Shown: piece after piece, positions 35,868-44,268 of the stretch | Position numbering within the stretch: the first letter of the stretch is position 1 | Layout: each line of letters starts with the position of its first letter | NCBI RefSeq assembly: GCF_000167355.1 | Contig: NZ_AAEW02000018.1 | Span: forward strand, 17,911 to 81,910 | Reading direction: 5' to 3' | Source: Desulfuromonas acetoxidans DSM 684 | GTDB taxonomy: Bacteria > Desulfobacterota > Desulfuromonadia > Desulfuromonadales > Desulfuromonadaceae | DNA length: 64,000 nt | The notes under the pieces: generated by a model | What the model was told of the DNA's origin: nothing | The model's database searches: none | The model's input: the letters and a program-made list of their open reading frames with translations, nothing else | Translations under genes and position numbers: made by a program

Positions 35868-36054
35868 AAAGGGGACAGGCTACTTCTCCTGTCTCCTCGG
35901 CCTTCCCTTTGACCTTATTGTCGACTCAAGCCCAAATTTCAAACACATCTTTCGTTGCCATACCCCGTCTCCGAATGGTGCCTGCCGGGATAAGCTCTCA
36001 AGAAACATGGGCCTCTCTTTTTCCGTCATCTCTGCATCAACGAATTCTAGAAAC
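35868..36054 (-). mobile_element. Decayed RAYT end, copy 2 (direct repeat of copy 1)
   Basis: About 180 bp nearly identical to 34349-34529, in the same orientation. The minus-strand frame again ends with EFVDAEMTEKERPMFLESLS, RQAPFGDGVW and KFGLESTIRSKGRPRRQEK. Homology stops at GAATTC (36047). The REP-like GGGGACAGGCTACTT lies at its end (35871-35885). The bases up to 36154 hold no recognised gene. Confidence 0.72.
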
Positions 36055-36154
36055 ACAAAGGGGTCAAGTCGTCCATTGACCAACCTATCTTCAGGAGGGA
36101 GTAAGGCCTTGAATGACAACATTTCAGCCAGACATTGCTTGAAAAAATGCAAAT

Positions 36155-36793
36155 CTATTCGCCATTCTCAATCTGGCTAAATTCTGTCTCCTCACGAAAC
36201 AGCGGTTTTATCAGAATGTTATTAATATGCCCCCACGACGTTTTCCGCTGGCGCGTATTGAATGCATGCACATTTCGCGCATGTGAAATTTTAACTCCCC
36301 CTATCGCATAAATCAGGCTATTCCCGGCATGACTGACCTTCGTCTTGCCTTTTGAGATGACAAGGCTGCCATTTCCCAAGCTTCCATCGTGGCCAATATC
36401 GACATCACCACCACAGACAATGACATTGTTGCCACTATGCGAGATGTCGAGCGAACCGGATGAAATAATGATCGAGTTTGTTGCGTGGGCAATCGTGAGG
36501 TTTTGACCGGCAATGACCAATTGATTATGAACTCGGGTCAACGTAAGCGGCTCGTTGTCGCGAATCACGCTCACCGGCGAAATCGTCTCGAAAACGGCTT
36601 TCCTCTCTTGGGGAATCTCCAGTCTGTCGAGAATGTCAGCCACGCCTTGTTGCGCTTTGGCAATGATTCTTTGCTGCTCGTAGGTAACAGGCTGCTCGGT
36701 CAGTTGCAGCAGACGGTCTCCGGTGTAGGTCGTGCAGGCTGAGACGGAAGCAATCACCAAGCCGATTAAGACGGTGCGAAGGACAAACGACAT
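36155..36793 (-). CDS. Lipoprotein with short beta-helix-like repeats
   Basis: 212 residues. Signal sequence with lipobox ASVSAC (VLIGLVIASVSACTT). The middle is a run of about five imperfect 18-22 residue repeats of the form (V/I)xISHAxNSxIIxxGG: LTIAHATNSIIISSG, LDISHSGNNVIVCGG, VDIGHDGSLGNGSLVISKG, TKVSHAGNSLIYAIG and VKISHARNV. Such spacing suggests a small beta-solenoid, loosely like bactofilins. ATG 36793 follows GGGAG. No family is recognised. Likely role is structural at the outer membrane or periplasm; this is a guess from the fold. Confidence 0.78.
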   Translation of the reverse strand: MSFVLRTVLIGLVIASVSACTTYTGDRLLQLTEQPVTYEQQRIIAKAQQGVADILDRLEIPQERKAVFETISPVSVIRDNEPLTLTRVHNQLVIAGQNLTIAHATNSIIISSGSLDISHSGNNVIVCGGDVDIGHDGSLGNGSLVISKGKTKVSHAGNSLIYAIGGVKISHARNVHAFNTRQRKTSWGHINNILIKPLFREETEFSQIENGE

Positions 36794-36990
36794 TTTTCTC
36801 CCAGGGATAAAAAAGCAGAATTTGTGAAACCTCGCTCATCTTATACACTTGGGGATTAATGAACAATCTTGATTCCGATCTAATCACACGTTCTTCGTCG
36901 AACACCGCAGGTTGCCCGTTTGACACCTCTCCCGCAAACGCGGATAATGACGCCTCACAACACACTGCCTCTCATCCCAAGGCTCGATCC

Positions 36991-38394
36991 ATGACCCAGC
37001 CCCGCACTTACGTCACCGATTTCCACATCCACTCCCATTACTCGCGTGCCACCAGCAAGCAATTGACGCCGGAATATCTGGCCTACTGGGCGCGCATCAA
37101 AGGAGTGCATGTGGTCGGCAGTGGCGACATCACCCATCCGGGCTGGCTGGCCGAGCTGAAGGAAAAACTGGAACCGGCCGAGGAAGGATTGTTTCGCCTC
37201 AAACCGGAGTACGCCGATGTGCCGGAGGTCGAGGACTTCCCAGCACCGGATGGCGAAGTGCGTTTCATGCTTACCGGCGAGATCAGCAACATCTACAAAA
37301 AAGCCGGTAAGGTGCGCAAGGTGCACAATGTGATCTGCCTGCCGGACTTTGCCAGCGCTGAGGCGCTGCAGACCAGGCTGGATAAGATCGGCAACATCAC
37401 TTCGGACGGGCGGCCGATTCTTGGGCTGGATTCCAAAGACTTGTTTGACCTGTGCCTGAATGTGTGCGAGCGCACGATGTTTATTCCGGCGCATATCTGG
37501 ACGCCGTGGTTCTCGGCGCTGGGCGCTAAGTCGGGTTTTGACAATTTGACGGAATGTTACGAGGAGCTGACCCCGCTGCTGGCGGCGGTGGAGATGGGCC
37601 TGTCCACGGACCCGGCCATCAACTGGATGTGTTCGTTTCTCGACGACTTCACCCTGCTGGCCAACTCCGACGCCCATTCACCGGAAAAGCTGGGGCGCAA
37701 CGCCAACCTGTTGGCCACGGACCTGAGCTATACGGCGCTGCGTGAGGCGGTGATCAAGGGCGACGACGGCTTTGTCGGCACCATTTCGTTTTTTCCCCAG
37801 GAGGGCAAATACCACTTTGACGGCCACCGCAAGTGCGGGGTGTGTTTTGATCCGGTGGAGACTTTTCGCCACGACGGCCTATGCCCGGAGTGCGGCAAAC
37901 CGCTGACCGTAGGCGTGGCCAACCGGGTGGTACAACTCTCTGATCGCAGCGATATTTTGCAGCGGCCGAATCGCAAACCGTTTCATTCACTTATCCCACT
38001 CAAAGAGCTGCTCAGCGAGCTGATGGATGTCGGACCGACCAGTAAAAAAGTAGCCAAGGTCTATCAGGGGTATATCCGCCAATGGGGACCAGAGCTGACA
38101 ATCCTCATGGACCTGCCACTCGACATCATCGAACAACAGAGCGACGCCCTGTTTGCCGAGGCGATCCGTCGCATGCGCGCCGGAGAGATTCTCATCACAG
38201 AAGGCTACGACGGCGAATACGGTCGCATCCGCGTGTTTGACGACGGCGAGAAGGAACGCTTCACGGCACAGGGCCAACATGCCGCAGCGCTGCAGCCGCG
38301 CAAAAAGCGCTCCCTGCTCACCTTTGATCTGGAGGAATACCGCCGCCTGCTAACCCAAAAAGAACGGAAAGTGCACCTCACAGACATGGAATAA
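36991..38394 (+). CDS. Endonuclease Q (PHP-domain DNA repair nuclease)
   Basis: 467 residues. PHP metal-binding motifs: TDFHIHSHYSRA (residues 8-19), LTGEIS near 92, FIPAHIWTPWF near 168 and LLANSDAHSPEKLG near 225. A zinc finger, CGVCFDP...CPECGKPL, follows near 290-310. This order is that of EndoQ/YqxK, which nicks DNA 5' to deaminated bases such as uracil and hypoxanthine. It is common in archaea and sporadic in bacteria. I start at ATG 36991; the frame is open from 36859 but the added N-terminus is unlike the family. No helicase or UvrD partner is adjacent. Confidence 0.88.
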   Translation: MTQPRTYVTDFHIHSHYSRATSKQLTPEYLAYWARIKGVHVVGSGDITHPGWLAELKEKLEPAEEGLFRLKPEYADVPEVEDFPAPDGEVRFMLTGEISNIYKKAGKVRKVHNVICLPDFASAEALQTRLDKIGNITSDGRPILGLDSKDLFDLCLNVCERTMFIPAHIWTPWFSALGAKSGFDNLTECYEELTPLLAAVEMGLSTDPAINWMCSFLDDFTLLANSDAHSPEKLGRNANLLATDLSYTALREAVIKGDDGFVGTISFFPQEGKYHFDGHRKCGVCFDPVETFRHDGLCPECGKPLTVGVANRVVQLSDRSDILQRPNRKPFHSLIPLKELLSELMDVGPTSKKVAKVYQGYIRQWGPELTILMDLPLDIIEQQSDALFAEAIRRMRAGEILITEGYDGEYGRIRVFDDGEKERFTAQGQHAAALQPRKKRSLLTFDLEEYRRLLTQKERKVHLTDME

Positions 38395-38469
38395 ACATCT
38401 TTTTTCTTACGTTTTTCGTCCGAGAAGTCGAAAAGAAAAGGACGCTAAAACGATAAGTTAGGATACCCC

Positions 38470-39447
38470 ATGCCCGTTCAAATCGTTCAACAGTCTCAAA
38501 GCACACAAGTCCGCTCGGCTCCGCCGGTGAAGAACGGGCAAACGGACGATTTTTCTCGCATCCTCGTCCGAGCCCGAAATAGCGCACAACCAGAGCAACG
38601 TCTTTCTTCGCCATCCTCGCCCCCACGCCATGTTCCGGCTATCTCAACCGACGCCAGTGATTGGCAGAAATATCGTGACGAACAGTTGCTCAGTAATCCC
38701 GGTGGCGAGAACTATTTCATCCCCAGCGCCGCTCAATCCGAAGAGTCCAGTACAATCGACAATCTCACCAAAGATCTGTCCGATGTGGTCGACAACATCG
38801 GCAACTTTTTCCAGAACCTGCTGTTTGGCGCTGAAACGCATTACCGCGATGAACAGGGCGAGGTGCAGACCAGTCAAAACCGTGGCCTGGTCGGCTCGCT
38901 GGTCGATTTGGTCTGCGATGTGGGCAGTGCTCTGAGTTTTGGCGCTTGGCGCCCTGACGGCGAAGCCGCCCCCGAAGGATTTCAGGAGCGCGCCAGCTTT
39001 GTCTTCGACAAACTGACGGAAGCGGTGGCTGACGATGTGGTGGCCGGGGTTGGTGGCAGTGTTAATCACATGGGCGAAGATCTGCTGCTGGCGGGCTGGA
39101 ATCTGGTGGAAATGGTTCCCGATGCAACGATCAGCAATGTGGATGCGGCCGAAAAGGTAGTGTCCAATGTTTTTGACAATGGTCAGGTGGTCATTGATTA
39201 TCTGACCGATGTGCTTCCCGGCGCAGAGGCCTGGCTACGCATTCACGCCACAGACCTCAACGACAACCAAGTGCCTGTTTTCTACAATCTGACAACCCCG
39301 GAAAACTTCACCGGCGACACCCGCTGGGAACAGGTCAGCAATACACCACTGCGCAAGGCACTCGAAACCGTTGGTTCCTTGTTAGCCGACGGCGCCATGC
39401 TGATGCTTTTGGGGCAATTGCCGAGCACGTCTCAGGATCATCACTAG
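38470..39447 (+). CDS. Unknown protein, 325 residues
   Basis: ATG 38470 is in a plausible context though the ribosome site is weak. The first 85 residues are Ser/Pro/Gln-rich and probably disordered. The rest is helical and alternates acidic and hydrophobic stretches (TIDNLTKDLSDVVDNIGNFF, VDLVCDVGSALSFGAW, VVAGVGGSVNHMGEDLLLAG). There is no signal peptide and only mild hydrophobic helices. It might be an export substrate or effector-like protein, but nothing shows it. It ends 5 bases from the converging rhombosortase gene. Confidence 0.7.
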   Translation: MPVQIVQQSQSTQVRSAPPVKNGQTDDFSRILVRARNSAQPEQRLSSPSSPPRHVPAISTDASDWQKYRDEQLLSNPGGENYFIPSAAQSEESSTIDNLTKDLSDVVDNIGNFFQNLLFGAETHYRDEQGEVQTSQNRGLVGSLVDLVCDVGSALSFGAWRPDGEAAPEGFQERASFVFDKLTEAVADDVVAGVGGSVNHMGEDLLLAGWNLVEMVPDATISNVDAAEKVVSNVFDNGQVVIDYLTDVLPGAEAWLRIHATDLNDNQVPVFYNLTTPENFTGDTRWEQVSNTPLRKALETVGSLLADGAMLMLLGQLPSTSQDHH

Positions 39448-39451
39448 GATG

Positions 39452-40084
39452 TCATGATTCGTGTCGATGCTTTTGCTTTGCACCACACACCGCAAAGGCG
39501 GCCAACCCGCCAAGCAATCCGCCCAGATGAGTCGTCACCACCGGATGACCGATGTCGCCTAAATGCAGGTGATGAAACACGACGTTACCGGTGGCGACTT
39601 CCCACACGGTCTTGCCCACCAGAGCGGCCAAAAACAGTCCACCGATTACACGACTGTCACTGTTTTTCATCAGCTCCAGACAACTGACGGCCATCAGACC
39701 ATGGGCCACGCCGGACAGGCCACAAAGACCATAAACATAAATAACCCGCGACACCAGCAACGGCACGACCAGACTGCCGACAACGGTCCACAACAGAAAC
39801 ATGAAGCGCCGCGCGTGCAAGCCATGATAAAGCAAAACAAAGGTCAGGCCGTCAATCAGCAGATGGTACCCGCTGACATGCACCCACGGCCAGGTGAACA
39901 ATCGCCACCACTGACCGGAGGCAACCGCTGAGGCATCGAACATCAATGCCGTGGTCGGCACGCCAGACCAAAACAGAGAGACATTGCACAGCCCGAGCAC
40001 GGCAATCCAGAGCAGTGCAACTGAGAACGGGCTGGATGGGGTGGCGATGGTGGCCCCTTTGATGGTGGTATCGGCAACAGACAT
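39452..40084 (-). CDS. Rhombosortase (rhomboid-type intramembrane protease)
   Basis: 210-residue, six-helix intramembrane serine protease. The active serine is in GLCGLSGVAHGL (GxSG near 120) and the partner His in HPVVTTHLGGLLGG near 182. An HVSGYHLLIDGL stretch fills the rhomboid helix-2 region. The protein is compact, as in rhombosortases that cleave GlyGly-CTERM tails so that secreted proteins can be anchored or released. ATG 40084 follows AAGGAG. The gene directly upstream encodes a VIT/VWA protein ending in such a tail, the likely substrate. The two are probably co-transcribed from the sigma-54 promoter at 42290. Confidence 0.88.
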   Translation of the reverse strand: MSVADTTIKGATIATPSSPFSVALLWIAVLGLCNVSLFWSGVPTTALMFDASAVASGQWWRLFTWPWVHVSGYHLLIDGLTFVLLYHGLHARRFMFLLWTVVGSLVVPLLVSRVIYVYGLCGLSGVAHGLMAVSCLELMKNSDSRVIGGLFLAALVGKTVWEVATGNVVFHHLHLGDIGHPVVTTHLGGLLGGLAAFAVCGAKQKHRHES

Positions 40085-40106
40085 GAAGCTTCTCCTTGAC
40101 GATAAG

Positions 40107-40132
40107 GCCGGGTACGCATGTGCGCACCCGGC
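40107..40132. terminator. Intercistronic hairpin between VIT/VWA and rhombosortase genes
   Basis: GCCGGGT/ACCCGGC stem with inner CGCA/TGCG, in the 68-base gap between the two genes. No T run follows, so it is more likely an mRNA-stabilising or partial attenuation hairpin than a full terminator. Confidence 0.5.
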
Positions 40133-40152
40133 GTTGAGAATGAGGCGGAGAG

Positions 40153-42249
40153 TTAACGGTTACGTTTGCGGCGGTTGAGCCAGGCCACCAGTGGCACGGC
40201 GATCAGGCTCACCGGGCCGGAACCGTGGCCGATACCGGGTGACGGACGGTTGTTGAAGGTACTGGTCTGTTGAGCCGGAGCCGAAGCATCATCGGTTGAG
40301 CGCTGTTGCGGCGTGTTATCGACGCGGTAATTGCGCACCGGTTGCTGACTGCGTTGCTGTTGGGCCTGGCGTTCCTTGGCCACGCGGTCGGCGTTGCGAC
40401 GGCTGATCCCTTCTTGCTCGTAGACATCGTCGTTAAGCACCAGCATCGAGGTGTAATCGGTGACCAGGGAGTAATGGACGCCGAGGTCAACAATCTGGCT
40501 GGTGAGCTGTTCTGTTTCGCCCAGCTCGCGGACCTCGGCCATCAGTTCGTCAATGCGGGACAGCGCCCATAACCGCTCCAGTTCCGGGTTATCTGTCGCC
40601 ACCTCGGGCAACATGGCGGTGCAGCGCCATTCTTTCTCTTCGCCGGAGATGCGCGCTTTCATTTTGATCGTCACCTCGCCGGAGCCGTGGTAGTGACCGA
40701 ACAGCACCAGTTGCTGACCGAGATAGAGGTTGCCGATGGTGGCCGGAGTCAGGTCATCGACCTTTTCACCGTCGATTTCAATGCGCACATCATGCATCTT
40801 TTCGTAGAGCACTTTCGCTTTGGCCTGAATCAACCGACCCTGGATATCGTCCACATCGGAAATCTGCATGGCAAAGCCCCCGGAATCTTTGGCGAGGCGG
40901 TCGAGCAGCGGTCGATTGGCGCTGTTGCCGATAACAAAGGTGAACAGGCGCACGTCGTACTCGGTGAGCAATTGCAAAAACTCGCGCTGTTCGGTGCGAC
41001 CAACATTGGCGACACCGTCGGTGACCAACACAATGGAGGTGGTGCGGTCGTCGTCCAGGCGACGGCAGGCGGTTTCCAACCCGGCAAACAGGTTGGTGCT
41101 GCCTCCGGCGGCGATGGTTTTGACGCGGTTGATCCATTGGCCGACGGCTTCCGGGGTGGCGGTGACAAAACCACGGGTCAGGTCAGCGGCGGATTGATTA
41201 AAGGTGATGATGCGAAAACGGTCGTTGCTGTTGAGTTTGCCCAACGTCTGGCTGACACCATCGGCCAGGGTGGCGATTTTGTGGCCATCCATGCTGCCGG
41301 ACACGTCGAGAACAAAGGTCCAGTCGGTGCCTTCGGTAATCGGCTGCAGATCCGCCGCCGGAGTGACCACCAGCATCATGGTGCCGGTTGCATTGCGGTC
41401 AGCTTTGTAGGGGATCAACTCGATGCGCGCCGGGGTGGTGTCATCCAAACGGTAGAGAAAGACGATATCCTTGTTGAGGCTCGCTCCGGCGGGACGGTCG
41501 ATGGTGACATCGACAATTTGGTTGTTGCCCTGCTCGCCGCCCTGTTCACTTGCCTCCTCGCCGTCACCATGTGTCGCGCCGCCATACTGCACCACGGCTT
41601 CGTTTTCCAGACCGGGCAGACGCACATCCTTGATGGGAAAAGCGGATTTCAGTTGCAGATGGAAATGAAACGGACCGGACACGCGATCATCCACCGACCA
41701 GAACGACAGGCGCTCTTCGTCGGTATTGCCTTCGCGCAGCGGATAAAGATAGCGGCCAATATTGAGGTCAATTGACATCGGCTGATAGTAGACCAGCCGC
41801 ACCCGCACATCGGCCTGGGGCGGGATATTGCCGATGCGGGTGTCAAAGCTTTTGAAATCGTTCTTTTCGGCCAGGGCCACTTGGTTGCCCTGGGCTTTCT
41901 GCTGCTCGTAAATCTGGCGGGAACGTTCCTTTTCCACCACTTCGCCGAGAATTTCCCGTTCACCGACCCACATAGACAGCTCAGACAGGCTGGCCTGATG
42001 GGGCAACGGAAACGAGTAGAGCCCCTCAATAGCGCTGGTGCCGCTGTTGGTAAACACCTGATCCACCTCGGTGCGGACAAAGCCGTTATTGATGGTGACA
42101 TCGACCCGGTGGGCGCTGATAGCCAGAGCGGCATCGTCGTTGGCGCCGACGGGCTTGAGCAGACCGGCGGCCAGCGCCGTGCCGGACAGAAACAAACAGG
42201 TGGTGATTGCAATCAATGGAATTAGGGTTTTCTTCAGTAATGATCTCAT
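40153..42249 (-). CDS. VIT and von Willebrand A domain protein, rhombosortase substrate
   Basis: 698 residues. Signal peptide (LIPLIAITTCLFLSGTALA). VIT domain about 30-160 (VRTEVDQVFTNSGTSAIEGLYSFPLP, then EKKDF-like segments). VWA domain about 295-470 with the MIDAS motif VLDVSGSMDG and LVTDGVANVG. The C-terminus is a Pro/Gln/Ser-rich linker, then a short Gly stretch (GIGHGSG), one hydrophobic helix (PVSLIAVPLVAWL) and a basic end (NRRKRNR). That tripartite tail matches the GlyGly-CTERM type processed by rhombosortase. Related proteins elsewhere carry LPXTG tails. ATG 42249 follows AAGGAG. Confidence 0.9.
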   Translation of the reverse strand: MRSLLKKTLIPLIAITTCLFLSGTALAAGLLKPVGANDDAALAISAHRVDVTINNGFVRTEVDQVFTNSGTSAIEGLYSFPLPHQASLSELSMWVGEREILGEVVEKERSRQIYEQQKAQGNQVALAEKNDFKSFDTRIGNIPPQADVRVRLVYYQPMSIDLNIGRYLYPLREGNTDEERLSFWSVDDRVSGPFHFHLQLKSAFPIKDVRLPGLENEAVVQYGGATHGDGEEASEQGGEQGNNQIVDVTIDRPAGASLNKDIVFLYRLDDTTPARIELIPYKADRNATGTMMLVVTPAADLQPITEGTDWTFVLDVSGSMDGHKIATLADGVSQTLGKLNSNDRFRIITFNQSAADLTRGFVTATPEAVGQWINRVKTIAAGGSTNLFAGLETACRRLDDDRTTSIVLVTDGVANVGRTEQREFLQLLTEYDVRLFTFVIGNSANRPLLDRLAKDSGGFAMQISDVDDIQGRLIQAKAKVLYEKMHDVRIEIDGEKVDDLTPATIGNLYLGQQLVLFGHYHGSGEVTIKMKARISGEEKEWRCTAMLPEVATDNPELERLWALSRIDELMAEVRELGETEQLTSQIVDLGVHYSLVTDYTSMLVLNDDVYEQEGISRRNADRVAKERQAQQQRSQQPVRNYRVDNTPQQRSTDDASAPAQQTSTFNNRPSPGIGHGSGPVSLIAVPLVAWLNRRKRNR

Positions 42250-42289
42250 GACAAGTCTCCTTTACAATAGGTAAGATGACTTTCTCTAT

Positions 42290-42305
42290 CGCAGAAGACG
42301 TGCCA
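42290..42305 (-). promoter_or_regulatory. Sigma-54 (-24/-12) promoter for the VIT/VWA gene
   Basis: On the minus strand TGGCACG-TCTT-CTGCG matches the consensus TGGCACG-N4-TTGCA, with GG and GC at the right 12-base spacing. One base of the -12 box differs. It lies 41 bases upstream of the start codon, so transcription would begin near 42280. Confidence 0.75.
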
Positions 42306-42402
42306 CTTTTTTGCAATCCACGTAAGACACTGAAACTAAAAGATTCCTATTTACAAACAAAACAATAAAGCCATTCCCGCAAAACAACACTCTGGCATTT
42401 TA

Positions 42403-42419
42403 TGTACAATCGATGTACA
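42403..42419. promoter_or_regulatory. Probable activator binding site (paired TGTACA)
   Basis: Two TGTACA hexamers (42403-42408 and 42414-42419), centred 11 bases apart, about one helical turn. They lie about 100 bases upstream of the sigma-54 promoter and just before the start of the divergent activator gene. This is where an enhancer-binding protein would sit. The link is inferred from position. Confidence 0.5.
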
Positions 42420-42427
42420 AAATATGT

Positions 42428-43891
42428 ATGACGACTCAATACAAACTAACCAACGAAGAGCGAGATTTTTTCCTCCAGGTGAGCGAAGCAGCGTTCAGCA
42501 ATCCGTTCAGCGATGCCCGCGACGGTGCCGACCGCGCCTTGGCCGGTATCAGCGGTAGCGATCGCGACCGGGCTTTGCAGGGAGCTACCAAGGCAATCCG
42601 ACAACGGCTGAGCGATCTGAACAGCCAGGGACGCGCCAATCTGGCGCTGTACGATGGTGCAGACCGGCAGTTATTGCTCACCGCCATCCTGTTCGATCAG
42701 TATCATGTCTCCCTGCCCCAGTTTGACGCCCTGATCGTGGAGCAAATTCAGGCCGGAGAAGAACCGTGCGCCGTACCGTTTTCCGCCGAAGCCCTGGCCC
42801 GACTGCGTGACTACGGCTGCACCGCCCAGCAGGCGCGCCACTATTTCGCTTTTTTTTACCAACTGCGGCGCGGCTTCTTCTTCATCAACCAGCTGGTCGG
42901 CAGCAGCGCGTCGATGCGCACCCTGCGCTGTCGGTTGTGGAACACGATCTTCACCCACGACACCCAGCGCTACGAAGTCACGCTGTGGAATCGGCTGGAG
43001 GATTTCTCCACCCTGTTGCTTGGCGAAACCGGCACCGGCAAAGGCGCGGCCGCCGCGGCCATCGGTCGCTCCGGGTTTATCCCGTTTGACGAAAAAAGCG
43101 GTCGCTTTGCCGAGAGCTTTACCCGCAACTTTATCGCCATCAACCTGTCGCAGTTTCCCGAAAGCCTCATCGAATCAGAACTGTTCGGCCACAAAAAAGG
43201 CTCCTTTACCGGCGCGGTGGACAACCACCAGGGCGTGTTCGCCCGCTGCGTGCCGCACGGTGCCATCTTTCTCGACGAGATCGGCGACGTCAGCGTGCCG
43301 GTGCAGATCAAGCTGTTGCAGGTGCTGCAAGAGCGGCGCTTCTGCCCAGTGGGCAGCCATGTTGGCCAGAGTTTCCGTGGACGCATTATCGCCGCCACCA
43401 ACCGCCCCCTCGAAGAGCTGCGCCGTGCCGGTAACTTCCGCGACGATTTCTATTATCGCCTGTGTTCCGATGTGATTGAGGTGCCAACCCTGCGCAAACA
43501 ACTGGCCGAGTCTCCCGACGCGTTACCAAGCCTGTTGGAACGGCTGATTGTACGCATTGTCGGCACGGAGGATGTCAAGCTGGCAGAAACCATTCACCAT
43601 CAACTGATGGAAGATTTGCCTCCCAACTACAGCTGGCCGGGCAACGTGCGCGAGCTGGAACAGGCCGTGCGCCGCCTGCTGCTCAACGGCCACTACTACG
43701 GCGATCCTTACGCCCACACCGGCAGCGGCGACAACCTGCAAACTCTGGCTGACAGCGGCACCATGGATGCCCAACAGCTGCTGTCACGCTATTGCCGCCA
43801 GCTTTATGACCGCTTCGGCACCTATGAAGAGGTGGCACGGCGCACCCGATTGGATCGCCGCACGGTGAAAAAATATATTCAAGGGGATTAG
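42428..43891 (+). CDS. Sigma-54-dependent enhancer-binding activator
   Basis: 487 residues. The N-terminal 170 residues carry no receiver, GAF or PAS signature that I can see and are probably a private sensory domain. The AAA+ domain has Walker A GETGTGKGAAAA near 210, the sigma-54 contact loop GSFTGA (usual GAFTGA) near 255, Walker B FLDEIGD, and the sensor II region YSWPGNVRELE near 410. A short C-terminal helix-turn-helix (YEEVARRTRLDRRTVKKYI) binds DNA. I use ATG 42428; ATG 42413 lies inside the TGTACA pair. It points away from the VIT/VWA gene and likely controls it. Confidence 0.9.
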   Translation: MTTQYKLTNEERDFFLQVSEAAFSNPFSDARDGADRALAGISGSDRDRALQGATKAIRQRLSDLNSQGRANLALYDGADRQLLLTAILFDQYHVSLPQFDALIVEQIQAGEEPCAVPFSAEALARLRDYGCTAQQARHYFAFFYQLRRGFFFINQLVGSSASMRTLRCRLWNTIFTHDTQRYEVTLWNRLEDFSTLLLGETGTGKGAAAAAIGRSGFIPFDEKSGRFAESFTRNFIAINLSQFPESLIESELFGHKKGSFTGAVDNHQGVFARCVPHGAIFLDEIGDVSVPVQIKLLQVLQERRFCPVGSHVGQSFRGRIIAATNRPLEELRRAGNFRDDFYYRLCSDVIEVPTLRKQLAESPDALPSLLERLIVRIVGTEDVKLAETIHHQLMEDLPPNYSWPGNVRELEQAVRRLLLNGHYYGDPYAHTGSGDNLQTLADSGTMDAQQLLSRYCRQLYDRFGTYEEVARRTRLDRRTVKKYIQGD

Positions 43892-43892
43892 C

Positions 43893-44150
43893 GGGAGGGA
43901 TTTTTCACCACGGAGGCACGGAGGAAGGTCAACTTCTTTTTTTGCCACCGACAAAGCAGACAAAAGCTGGACCATTCTCTTGGGGCAAAAAAAAAGCAAT
44001 TCACTTCACGATGACTTCACGATCAAATCTGATAAATGCCGCGATGAAAAATAACGCTCTTTTATCTCTGAAAAACTTCCATGCTTTCAAAAGAAGGTTT
44101 TCCTCAAATGGTTTTCTCCGTGCCTCAGTGTCTCCGTGGTTCAATGGTTT
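43893..44150. repeat. MITE-like repeat, copy 2 (CACGGAG ends, inverted)
   Basis: One end reads CACCACGGAGGCACGGAGG (43902-43920); the other, CCGTGCCTCAGTGTCTCCGT (44121-44140), is its inverse. The core CTTCACGATCAAATCTGATA (44016-44035) is the inverse of that in copy 1 at 8329-8519. It lies between the activator and dbpA; the remaining bases to 44268 hold nothing else I recognise. Confidence 0.65.
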
Positions 44151-44268
44151 CAAGGCATGCCCCCCCCAAGCACAAAAACAATCGATGGTATCAACGCCAC
44201 CGATGTGCTAGAAGACACTGCACTTCAATCCATTATTCCGCCCTCAACGCTTCAAGACAGGACCCGCC

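Noticed and set aside
42301..42315. Plus-strand sigma-54 promoter TGCCAC..TTGCA before the activator gene
   Set aside because: Spacing is one base short and the GG is GC; the minus-strand reading fits far better.
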